Shown piece by piece: positions 1 to 7,800 of a stretch of 15,114 bases of DNA. The DNA lies in assembly GCA_031271275.1 (NCBI GenBank), contig JAISWA010000236.1, positions 1 to 15,114 on the forward strand. Direction: 5' to 3'. Positions within the stretch are counted from its first letter, which is position 1, and the number at the start of each line of letters is the position of its first letter. This DNA is from Clostridiales bacterium (GTDB lineage: Bacteria > Bacillota > Clostridia > Lachnospirales > WQUN01). The notes below the pieces were generated by a model. It was not told the origin of the DNA and made no database searches. It was given only the letters and a program-made list of their open reading frames with translations. Made by a program: the position numbers and the translations under genes.

Positions 1-1
1 C

Positions 2-805
2 GGGGAAGATTTGGGGGACGAACTGGTTTTTTTCAGGCGCGGGGAGGGGACGACCGTCGAAGTCCCCATCGTCATGTACCACCTGGTTACGACCAACGGC
101 AGCCTGATAGGCCGCTACGGTATTTCTCCTTCCGACTTGGAGCACGATTTAAAGTATTTAAAGGAAAACGGCTATAAAACCATCGGTATGTCCGATTTAA
201 CCGCCTTTGTGTACAAGGGCAGGGCGCTGCCGGAAAAATGCGTGATGCTCACCTTTGACGACGGCAACTCCGGCGATTATTTTTTCCTGTACCCGCTGCT
301 TAAAAAATATGACGCCAAGGCGGTGCTTTCCATTATGGGGAAGCAGACCGACCAGTTTACCGCCGACGCGGAAAAATACCCCGGCGGGAAGTTTCCCAAT
401 TTGACATGGCCGCAAATACGCGAGATGTTAAAAGACGGGCGCGTGGAAATCCAGAGCCACGGCTATGACGTGCACAAGCCCGGCGGAAGCGGAAGGCGCG
501 GAGGGGAAACCGCCCAAGCGTACCGCGAGCGGTTTAAGAAGGATATACAGCAGTTGCAGACGCGCTGCAAAGAGGAATTGGGCTGCGCGCCCGACACGTT
601 CACCTATCCGTTGGGGATTATGAGCGACGGCTCGCGGGAAGTGTTGGAGAGCCTCGGCTTCAAAGCGACCCTTTCCTGCACCGAGGGCATGAATTATATT
701 ACGCAGGGCGACCCCGACGGTCTTTTCAAATTAAAAAGAGATATCCGCCCCTCGGGACGGACCATTGAGCAAGTGTTGGCGAGAATGGTGCGGAAAAAGC
801 GTTAA
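2..805 (+). CDS. Polysaccharide deacetylase (NodB/CE4 type), 5' end outside window
   Basis: Metal-dependent deacetylase of the carbohydrate esterase 4 family, which removes acetyl groups from peptidoglycan or other N-acetylated glycans at the cell surface. The frame is open to the window edge with no ribosome binding site before the TTG at 11, so I treat the start as lost. Counting from that TTG, a typical VPIVMYH entry strand lies at 18-24, NodB motif 1 TFDDG at 81-85 (the two Asp), motif 2 SHGYDVH at 149-155 (the two metal His), motif 3 TYPLG at 198-202, and a terminal KRDIRPSG at 242-249. All are in the expected order, so the catalytic domain is complete. A signal peptide or membrane anchor would lie upstream and cannot be seen. 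Its stop overlaps the stop of the convergent flagellin gene. The family is sure; the substrate is not. Confidence 0.9.
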   Translation, partial: GEDLGDELVFFRRGEGTTVEVPIVMYHLVTTNGSLIGRYGISPSDLEHDLKYLKENGYKTIGMSDLTAFVYKGRALPEKCVMLTFDDGNSGDYFFLYPLLKKYDAKAVLSIMGKQTDQFTADAEKYPGGKFPNLTWPQIREMLKDGRVEIQSHGYDVHKPGGSGRRGGETAQAYRERFKKDIQQLQTRCKEELGCAPDTFTYPLGIMSDGSREVLESLGFKATLSCTEGMNYITQGDPDGLFKLKRDIRPSGRTIEQVLARMVRKKR

Positions 806-2148
806 CGCAGCAGCCGCAGCACCAGTTCCGCGCTCTGGTTGGCTTGCGCGAGCAGCATCACGCCCACCTGCTCAAGGAAGGTTGCCATTGCGAGCTTCAT
901 CATTTCCTTCCCCATATCGGCGTCGGTGATACGGCTTTCGGCGGCGCTCAGGTTTTCGCTGCACACGTCGAGCATACTTTTGGTGAACCCGAGCCGGTTC
1001 TGCACCGCGCCAATCCTCCCGCGCATGGCGGAAACCGTGTCGAGGGCGCTGTCCACGATACCGATGTACGCGCTTATTTCCGCCCCGCTGCCGGTCATTA
1101 CGTTTATCTTTGAAGTGCCGTGCCCGTAGCCTATGCCCAGTTTGTCGCTGCTGACGCCGCCGATTCCCACTTCTATGCCCTGCATGGAATTCGCGCCGGT
1201 TTGGAACCACAGCCCGTCGCCTTTTAATTTGTTGATTTCCGTATACGTCTCGTGCTCGTTCTCGGCGAGCTTCGCCCCGGCGTACAACTGCCGCGCGAAA
1301 TCCGCCTGACCCTTCAACCCGTCTATTCCCTTTCCGATTATTTCCGACGCGGAAGCGTCTACCGCGGCAGCCGACGCCCGGGCGGAATTCAAATCCGCAA
1401 TCGCTTTTTCCGCTTCCGAAATAAATTTCTCCAAGTTTTCCAAGCTGTCAAACGCCGTTTGGTCGAATGGGGGGATATCCATTTCCCCCGCGGGGGAAGC
1501 GGCGTCCTTCGCCGCGCTGATTACCGCGTCGAGGGAAGCGCTTTCCGCGAAAAGCCCGCCCATCCTGCTGGAAGGCTCGCCGCCTTGCGCGTCCGCCGCG
1601 ATTTTTCCGGCGGCGTCCTCCAACGTTTCAAAATTGTCGGCGGTTTCGCCAATCAAGCCCACCGTGCGCGTATTCACGTCGCTCAACATCTGCGATTTGA
1701 TTCCGCTGCCCGAAAGGCTTCCGTCCAGAAGCCGCATCCCGTTAAACTCCGACTGCGCCGCGATTTGGTCGATTCCTTCGGTCAACTGGTCTATTTCATC
1801 CTGTATTTTTTGGCGGTCGGCGGTGCTGTAGTCGTTGGTATCGTTTGCCGCCTGCACCACAAGCTCCCGGATGCGCTGCAACATGTTGTCCACTTCCTGA
1901 AGCGCGCCTTCGGCGGTTTGCAGCATACTGATAGCGTCCTGCGTGTTGCGGCTCGCCATGTCGAGCCCGCGTATCTGCGCGCGCATTTTCCGGCTGATGG
2001 CAAAACCCGCTGCGTCGTCCTTCGGGTGGGTGATACGGTACCCGGAGCTTAACCGCGCGACAGCGGTTTGCTTCATCAAGCCGATGCCCTGCAAATTCCG
2101 GTAAACGTTAAGCGCCATTAAATTGGTGCGAATAACTAAATTGCTCAC
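802..2148 (-). CDS. fliC: Flagellin
   Basis: Structural subunit of the flagellar filament, exported unfolded through the flagellar type III apparatus; no Sec signal is present. The 448-residue protein has the conserved N-terminal D0/D1 helices (LSSGYRI at 33-39, KDDAAGFAIS at 43-52, EGALQEV at 80-86, NDTNDYSTADR at 102-112, EFNGMRLLDG at 134-143). A variable, Ala/Ser/Asp-rich middle spans about 145-310. The GAN motif (QTGANSMQG at 316-324) and the C-terminal D1/D0 helices (NRLGFT at 384-389, NLSAAESRI at 399-407, LLAQANQSAELVLRLL near the end) follow. Translation starts at GTG (2146-2148), supported by GGAGG at 2156-2160 with 7 bases of spacing. A cysteine at residue 396 is unusual for a flagellin. 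No convincing sigma-28 promoter is visible in the short gap to rnlB, so expression may depend on read-through or on an unrecognised promoter. Confidence 0.95.
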   Translation of the reverse strand: MSNLVIRTNLMALNVYRNLQGIGLMKQTAVARLSSGYRITHPKDDAAGFAISRKMRAQIRGLDMASRNTQDAISMLQTAEGALQEVDNMLQRIRELVVQAANDTNDYSTADRQKIQDEIDQLTEGIDQIAAQSEFNGMRLLDGSLSGSGIKSQMLSDVNTRTVGLIGETADNFETLEDAAGKIAADAQGGEPSSRMGGLFAESASLDAVISAAKDAASPAGEMDIPPFDQTAFDSLENLEKFISEAEKAIADLNSARASAAAVDASASEIIGKGIDGLKGQADFARQLYAGAKLAENEHETYTEINKLKGDGLWFQTGANSMQGIEVGIGGVSSDKLGIGYGHGTSKINVMTGSGAEISAYIGIVDSALDTVSAMRGRIGAVQNRLGFTKSMLDVCSENLSAAESRITDADMGKEMMKLAMATFLEQVGVMLLAQANQSAELVLRLLR

Positions 2149-2223
2149 GGGGCCACCTCCGTATGTTCCGCGTGGGGATGATCAAATCCTTTAACCCAAA
2201 CAAAATAGCTTGCATCCAACCAA

Positions 2224-2580
2224 CTATATGACAATACCTTTCCGCATCAAGTAACGCTGTGCTTTCGGCAGTACACTGGTATCAATACACGATTCGTTTT
2301 GCTTGAAATAGTCAAATATCATTCTTTTTGAAACGTCTGATATGTTCGTCAGAATCTTAAGCGAACTGCTCACAAATTTTTCACCGTCAAATTCCATAAG
2401 CGCATAGCGATTTAAGCTTAACCCATTGCACAGAAGCAAATCAAATAACACTGGACCACGAAAATGGCGACTCCGAAGTTCTTCTTCGATTTTTTCCTTA
2501 TCATCAAGGGGTCTGAGATACGAAGTAGCTATAATGGCGAACTCATATTCTTCTAAGTTTAAAATTTTATAACTGTCCAT
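2224..2580 (-). CDS. rnlB: RnlB-like antitoxin of the RNase LS (RnlA) toxin
   Basis: Small (118 residues) partner that should bind and inhibit the RnlA endoribonuclease. E. coli RnlB is of similar size (about 123 residues). From memory of that protein, matching segments are VLFDLLLCNG at 44-53 (E. coli ILFDLLCANG), NRYALMEF at 57-64 (NRFVTLEM), and the near-terminal TSVL at 101-104 (ASVL), in the same order and at similar spacing. I chose the ATG at 2578-2580 because GAGAGG (2588-2593) sits 7 bases upstream. A longer frame start at 2643 would overlap rnlA and lacks such a site. It is the last gene of the operon, 31 bases after rnlA, the usual toxin-then-antitoxin order for this system. The codons are visibly AT-rich. 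Similarity is short but motif-level, and position next to RnlA makes the call strong. Confidence 0.85.
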   Translation of the reverse strand: MDSYKILNLEEYEFAIIATSYLRPLDDKEKIEEELRSRHFRGPVLFDLLLCNGLSLNRYALMEFDGEKFVSSSLKILTNISDVSKRMIFDYFKQNESCIDTSVLPKAQRYLMRKGIVI

Positions 2581-2587
2581 ATATTCG

Positions 2588-2593
2588 CCTCTC
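2588..2593 (-). promoter_or_regulatory. Ribosome binding site deciding the rnlB start
   Basis: On the minus strand GAGAGG lies 7 bases before the ATG at 2578-2580. It favours this internal start over the upstream in-frame start at 2643, which would put 32 bases of coding overlap into rnlA. Confidence 0.7.
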
Positions 2594-2611
2594 TTTCCTT
2601 TACGCGAACAG

Positions 2612-3673
2612 TCACCGAGACAACTCACAGTAAGATTCTTCAATCAGTCTACACGCCTCGTATATTATGGCTTCAGCCTCCGCCGGGTTCGGCAGACGTC
2701 TTGTAGTAGCCAGTGATTGGTCGGTATGAAAAAGCGCATGTCTGTTTCTATTGTAGTATGTATAGCATTTGTTGATGTTACTTACCAAAATAGTATCCCC
2801 GATTTCCGCTTCGACGATACTATTGAGAGCAAACTCGCCTGTCTCACATTGGTCGAACATAGAAAATTTCTTTCCGATGCTCTGCCCGCCAAAATCAAAC
2901 ATCTGCTTGATACGACCCTCTAAGGCTCGTAAAGCAGGAAATACCCAAGTCCCATAATCCTTGAACTCCACACGAACCACAATGTGCTTCAAAGCGTCAT
3001 ATAAAAGGTCCTTCAGCAAATCGTCTAAGTTCCCGTAGGACACCTTTAAATATGCGTTAATCAAGGCATTTATTTTTTCCTCTGTAGCCTTATCCTTTGG
3101 CCTTACCGTTTCGGCATACACTTTATATCCCGCAAGGAAAGCCTTGACTTCAACATGAAGGCTCATCAAGTATCCTTGAAAGCACAGCTTTTTCTTATGG
3201 TCATAATATGTCAGTGTCATTTTATCGCCTATTTCGCTTATATAACTCACAACCAGACCATTATCGCCTTTATCGTCATCAGCCCTCTTGGATACACCTT
3301 CCAAGCCGTCAAGATAGTCTTTTAAATCCAAAAAAACGGATTTTTCAATCCCTTCACAGGTAAACCTACCCTGTTCAATATTTAGAAAATTAACGCCGCT
3401 TTTAATATATTCCAAAAGCTCTCTGCCGAATGACAAAGACGGCTCTTTATTCACCGGATTTACAGTAATAGTATTATCCTTATTATAATATGCGTCAATC
3501 ATAACATCTTGACCATTGATAAACAGTGTATATCTAATCTGATGGTTGGCCGGATTAAGCTCTTGTTGTTGCAGACATGAAGCGTCATATCCGCTGTATT
3601 TCTGTTCCGCAAATTCATTAAGCCGCTGTAAAAACATCTCTCGGGTTATATGAAACCCTTTATTTTTAGCCAT
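2612..3673 (-). CDS. rnlA: RnlA-like HEPN endoribonuclease toxin (RNase LS)
   Basis: Toxin of the RnlA-RnlB system: an mRNA endonuclease that in E. coli is freed when T4 infection removes the unstable antitoxin, blocking phage late gene expression unless the phage makes Dmd. The protein has 353 residues from the ATG at 3671-3673 (E. coli RnlA has 357). The C-terminal HEPN domain is recognisable. The R-x4-H motif is in RHALFH at 311-316 (R311, H316), preceded by YTYYN as in the E. coli YTFFN-x2-RHSLFH stretch. Upstream lie D239 and PALRALEG with R249 and E252, whose spacing equals D245, R255 and E258 of E. coli RnlA as I recall it. The start is chosen by AAGGAG at 3685-3690, 11 bases from this ATG but only 2 from an alternative GTG at 3680. 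The reading frame overlaps the end of the RNase HI gene by 8 bases, implying translational coupling. The gene is AT-rich relative to the flanking flagellin and lhr genes. Confidence 0.88.
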   Translation of the reverse strand: MAKNKGFHITREMFLQRLNEFAEQKYSGYDASCLQQQELNPANHQIRYTLFINGQDVMIDAYYNKDNTITVNPVNKEPSLSFGRELLEYIKSGVNFLNIEQGRFTCEGIEKSVFLDLKDYLDGLEGVSKRADDDKGDNGLVVSYISEIGDKMTLTYYDHKKKLCFQGYLMSLHVEVKAFLAGYKVYAETVRPKDKATEEKINALINAYLKVSYGNLDDLLKDLLYDALKHIVVRVEFKDYGTWVFPALRALEGRIKQMFDFGGQSIGKKFSMFDQCETGEFALNSIVEAEIGDTILVSNINKCYTYYNRNRHALFHTDQSLATTRRLPNPAEAEAIIYEACRLIEESYCELSR

Positions 3674-4601
3674 TCCATTCACTACTCCTTACCTTATATA
3701 CTCGTTCATCCTTGTCCGAAAAAACGCCGATAACAAATGATTCCATTTTCACGTCGTAGTAGGCCTTTAACTGTCGTATGTGCTTAATAGGCAATTTTTC
3801 AGCTTTCCATTGTACTTTCGCCCATCTAAACAATTCTTCATCTGTAATGATTAATCCATTTTCCAGTAGGATGTTTAGGTTGACCCCCGCTGTCTTACCT
3901 TTTACGATAGAAAATATATCATTGACCGATTTATCAATTTCTTGGTTTGACTCCGTCAACGGTTCCAGATTTGAAGTTCTGCTCAAGTCTTTGCCGGTTT
4001 TATGAAGTGCCGCTTTAGCAAAACGGTCTGCCTCCTCATTAAAAATGTTACCGGTATGCGCGGCTACTTTTACGAAAGTGATATTTATTTGCTTTTTCAT
4101 TTTATCCGCATACTCGGCGTAGGATTTGGTCAAATGCGTTTTGGCTTTCCATTGTCCGGTAGCCCACATTTCAATACCCGCATAATCATAATATAATCGT
4201 AGACTTTTTTTGTTATGTCTATTAGTAAACAACATGGCGTACATAGCCGCTTTCAGTTCACCGGCTACGTTACGAAGCTCAGACACAACAGGATTGTTCT
4301 CGGAATTGCTGTATACTATCTTTTCGCCGTCTACGAACAAAATAACCGCGTAGCTGTATTTATTAAGCACTTCGCTGTAACTGCCATCAATATACGCCAC
4401 AATCTCGTCGGGATTATTAGTTTCTGTTTCGGGCGTTTTTATGGTATTGCCATACATATAATCCTCTGCTTGTTCTAATGTGGTAAATGACTTATAAACT
4501 GCATTGGGAAAACCAATAACGCTTTTTTTGCATTTCTCCCAACTATCAAAAATCCCTGTTTCCCTGCCGGCTTTAACTGCGTAAAATTTCTTCATCACCA
4601 T
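3666..4601 (-). CDS. RNase HI with N-terminal viroplasmin domain and extra C-terminal region, linked to rnlAB
   Basis: Cleaves the RNA strand of RNA-DNA hybrids; here it is probably also a modulator of the adjacent RnlA toxin. Numbered from the ATG at 4599-4601 (311 residues): a viroplasmin-like hybrid-binding domain spans about 4-52 (KKFYAVKAGRETGIFDSW, then SFTTLEQAEDYM). An RNase HI domain spans about 65-200 with a complete active site: D72 (YIDGSY), E115 (GELKAA), D139 (YYDYAG), H182 (AAHTGN) and D192 (EEADRFAKAAL). The remaining residues, about 203-311, are not part of normal RNase HI and match nothing I recognise; they end in a compact region containing EELFRWAKVQWKAEKLPIK and GVFSDKDERVYKV. 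A second ATG at 4593-4595 gives the usual MKKFYAVK start and is equally possible; a GTG at 4620 is less likely. It is the first gene of the operon and overlaps rnlA by 8 bases. The RNase HI call is firm; the role with RnlA is inference from linkage and from E. coli reports that RNase HI affects RnlA. Confidence 0.9.
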   Translation of the reverse strand: MVMKKFYAVKAGRETGIFDSWEKCKKSVIGFPNAVYKSFTTLEQAEDYMYGNTIKTPETETNNPDEIVAYIDGSYSEVLNKYSYAVILFVDGEKIVYSNSENNPVVSELRNVAGELKAAMYAMLFTNRHNKKSLRLYYDYAGIEMWATGQWKAKTHLTKSYAEYADKMKKQINITFVKVAAHTGNIFNEEADRFAKAALHKTGKDLSRTSNLEPLTESNQEIDKSVNDIFSIVKGKTAGVNLNILLENGLIITDEELFRWAKVQWKAEKLPIKHIRQLKAYYDVKMESFVIGVFSDKDERVYKVRSSEWNG

Positions 4602-4657
4602 TATGACCCCCAACAATCCCACAACATTCTTGGGTCTATTTTAAATACCCTTTTGCC

Positions 4658-4673
4658 CCTATATAGGATTATA
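4658..4673 (-). promoter_or_regulatory. Candidate -10 box and overlapping palindrome before the RNase HI-rnlAB operon
   Basis: The minus strand carries a perfect TATAAT (4673 to 4668) about 65 bases upstream of the first ATG. A perfect 10-base palindrome CCTATATAGG (4667 to 4658) follows directly and would cover the transcription start. There is no good -35 box at 16-18 bases, so the promoter may need an activator or may be wrong. A palindrome over the start site would suit autorepression, as is common for toxin-antitoxin operons. Confidence 0.35.
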
Positions 4674-4742
4674 AATTCTCAAACCCACCAATCGTTACAC
4701 ATAGTAGCAAAACTAAAATCCCCAACCGTGGTCAGTATATCA

Positions 4743-4771
4743 TAGGTTAAAAATTTTCACAGGATAACCTA
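4743..4771. repeat. Inverted repeat in the lhr to RNase HI intergenic region
   Basis: The 7-base arms TAGGTTA (4743-4749) and TAACCTA (4765-4771) are separated by 15 AT-rich bases. There is no uridine-rich tail, so this is not a good terminator; it could be a protein-binding site or part of a leader RNA. A second weaker stem follows (CAGAAAGGG at 4772-4780 with CCTTTTCTG at 4796-4804, one G-T pair). The rest of the roughly 220-base gap shows nothing else I recognise. Confidence 0.35.
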
Positions 4772-4824
4772 CAGAAAGGGAGGACTCAAAGCGGCACCTT
4801 TTCTGACCGCCATGAAGTGACGCC

Positions 4825-7800
4825 CTACCCCTGATACGCCGCGAAATCCATCATCACTTTCACGAACCCCGCCTCTGACAGCGCCTGCGCCGCTTCGGCG
4901 GGGTACTGCTTCACCGTGAGCCGTTTTTTCTCCGGGAACAATCGCTTTTCCGTATACTCCTCCATAAACAGGCGCAGGGCGCGGGGCAGGGATTCGCCGT
5001 CAAACACGCGGAGCGCCTGCCCGTACCGCTCGAACGCCGCCACCGGCGCGCCCTTGCGCAGCGCCGCCGCCGTTCCCGGCACGCAGAGGAAAGCGCGGCC
5101 CGCGTCGTGGGGGAAAAATTTCCCCCAAGTCTGCGCCGGGTCGGACGCGGCAAGCCAGACCGTGTTGTCCGGCGGGTTTTCCAAAGCGGGTACCGCCGCG
5201 GCGTAGTCCTCCTCCCGGATAAACTGCGCGCCGGACAACCCCTCCACGAAATACCCGCGCCTTGCGCGGCCCGTATATTCCCAAACGCGCAATACCGAAA
5301 GGGCAAGCGCCCAGTTTAAACCGGAAGCGGCGGCGGTTTCCCGGCACAGCACCACCCATTGGGCGAACGCGCGGGTAATTTCCTGTTCAAGGGAAGGGGT
5401 TTTGACGGGGCGGACCAAATCCCACCTGCCGGCGGTCATGGTGCGCACCCGCGCCCCCACCCGCCGCTTAACGGAACGCTTTTGGATTTTTCCCTTGTCG
5501 AGCCAATTACGTACCGGGGTGAAGCTGTCGGAGTATACCAACCCCTTTTCCATCAGCGAAACCAAAATATCGTAAACGGGTTCTTCGCTGCTCGCCGCCG
5601 TTTCCAACGCGGTGATAAAACTCGCCCCCCGCTTGCGTAAAATTTCATACACCCGGCGCTCACCGCCCGTTAAGGTTTCCGCCGCCCCGGACAAGTCATA
5701 GTCCCAGTCCATATCGGCGGCGGGCAAAAATTCCAACGCGAACGCGCCGCCGTCCTCCCGCAGTTTCCAAAACCATTCCCCTTCGGAAAGCAGCGCATCC
5801 AACATAGCCGCCCGGTAATGCCTCACCCTCGCGGGCAGCAGCGCGCCTTCCCACAGCGCGGGCGGGAACGCGCTTCCCCGCAGCGAGGCAAAAGCCGCGC
5901 TTAACTGTTCGCCCGGCGGCGCCGATACCCGCAGCCTGTGGGCAATCAGCGCTGCGTAAGCCTGCGGCGGCTGCGTTTTTATCTGCCCGCGCCGGGCGGC
6001 GACGGTTTCGCGCCGGGCGTATTCGTACAAATCCGCGTGGTAATATACGCCTCCGTCCGCCACCGCCTCCCCTGACGCTTCAAGCGACGCCAGCACTTGC
6101 GCGGCTTCGTCCACCGTCCAACGGTAACGTTCCGCGAGCGTGGCGGCGCTGTGCGCCCCCCGGTAGCGCAGCATTCGGCGGACGACGGTCTTCCGCGCGG
6201 GACAAGGGACGGCGTTCGCCGTATCGTCAGTGGGGGAACATAGCGCGGCTTCATATAAATCCCTATGCTCCGCCGCGATCCAAAGACCCGGTTCGATATA
6301 CAGCGCCCTGCCCTGCGCCGCCAAATTTTCAAACCACTCCGCGGGGACCGGAATAAAGCCCGGCGGGGTAGGCCCGGCGTTTCGCCCCTGAACGTATTCC
6401 GGCGGCGCGTTGATTTCCTCCGCCATCACGTCCCCCTCCGTCATCAGCAGGGAATGCAGCTGCTTTTCGTCCTCGGGGCGCTTTTTGCGTTCCGACGCCC
6501 GGGCAAGCTGCTCGGAAGCCGGTTTAAGCTTTTGCACGTCCTTTAGCGCCTGCGCGGCGGCTTCCCCGATATTACGCGTACCGGGGAAATAGTTGTACAT
6601 GAACGCGCTTTCCGCTTCCCGGCGCAGGGGTAGCGACATGGGCGAGGGTTCTTCTAATCGAAGCTCGCGCAGGGCGATGCTTCCGCTTTGTATTTGCGCA
6701 AGCACCGTGATAAGCCCGGGCAAATCCCAGTAGTCCTCCGCGCATTCGCGCTTGGTTTCCCGTATAAGCGGGTGGTTGTCGTCCCGGATGACCGCGTTAA
6801 GCATTTCCGAAGCGCGCAGCCGCTGCACCCAAAGGGGGTTGCGCTTGCCGGAGCGCACGCCCATCATCAGCGCCCGCCCCGCGTTGTACCGGAACGCCAT
6901 GTTGAACAGCGGCGTCGCGGGCAGCGCCGCTTCCAAAATACCGCGCGCCGTGGAGGGCAAGATCGTTTTCAGCAGCCCCTCCGGCAGTTCCCGCCCGCCC
7001 CGCGCCATCAGCAGAACCCCGTCGTCGTCGTCAAAAACGCTCACGTCGGTCCCGGTAATGCGTTGGGCGGCTTCCTGCAAAAGAATCGCCAGCGGCGCGT
7101 TCACCTGCTTCCCGTATACGGAATGTATCATCACCTGGCGGTCGCCCGCTTTGTCGCGGAAATGTTCCGCGATAACCGTTCTGTCGTCGGGCAGCGCCCC
7201 CGTGGCTTCAAGCTGCCGGAGGATTACCCCGGCGGTGTTGTCCGCCATCGCTTCGTCAAGGCCCATGCCCCGCAGTATTTTTATAATGCCGTCCCGGTTC
7301 CCCGCCCCGGTCATCTCCCGCATTTTTTTGCCGAAAGCAAGCCCGGTGCTCAGCCTGCGGGACGCCCGCGCGTTGCGCCAGAAAGGCGGCTGCGCGCCTT
7401 CGGGGGTGGACTGGGCGACGAAAACGGCGTCTTTGTCCATGGCGGAAATTTTCCACGCGAAAGCGCCGAGGGTGAATTTATCCCCCACCCGCGCCTCAAA
7501 GACAAATTCCTCGTCGAGCTCGCCGATTTTTACGTTGTTTTCCGTTTTAACGGCAAACTGCCCCGTGTCGGGGATGGTCCCGCCCGCCGAAACCGCGAGC
7601 ATCCGGCTGTAGGCGTCGCCCTCCGCCCGCCCGTGTATACGGTCGTACAAAATACGCGGCCGCGCGGGAAGGTCGCGGGCGTGTTCGTAATCCCCGGCGA
7701 GCATTCGCAGTACGGATTTTATGTCTTCAACGGTAATTTCAGAGAAGGGATATGCCCGGGAGGTGAGGGCGAGTACGTCTTCCTCCGTGTAACTTTCCAC

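Noticed and set aside
1252..2052. Plus-strand reading frame of 266 codons opposite flagellin
   Set aside because: Composition is Arg/Gly/His-rich and it is fully antisense to the well-supported flagellin gene; no ribosome binding site or domain was seen.
2149..2223. Sigma-28 promoter for flagellin
   Set aside because: A TAAA occurs on the minus strand near 2190, but the sequence 15-17 bases later does not resemble GCCGATAA.
2581..2643. Longer N-terminus for RnlB starting at 2643
   Set aside because: It would overlap rnlA by 32 bases and lacks a ribosome binding site, whereas the ATG at 2578-2580 has one and matches the size of known RnlB.
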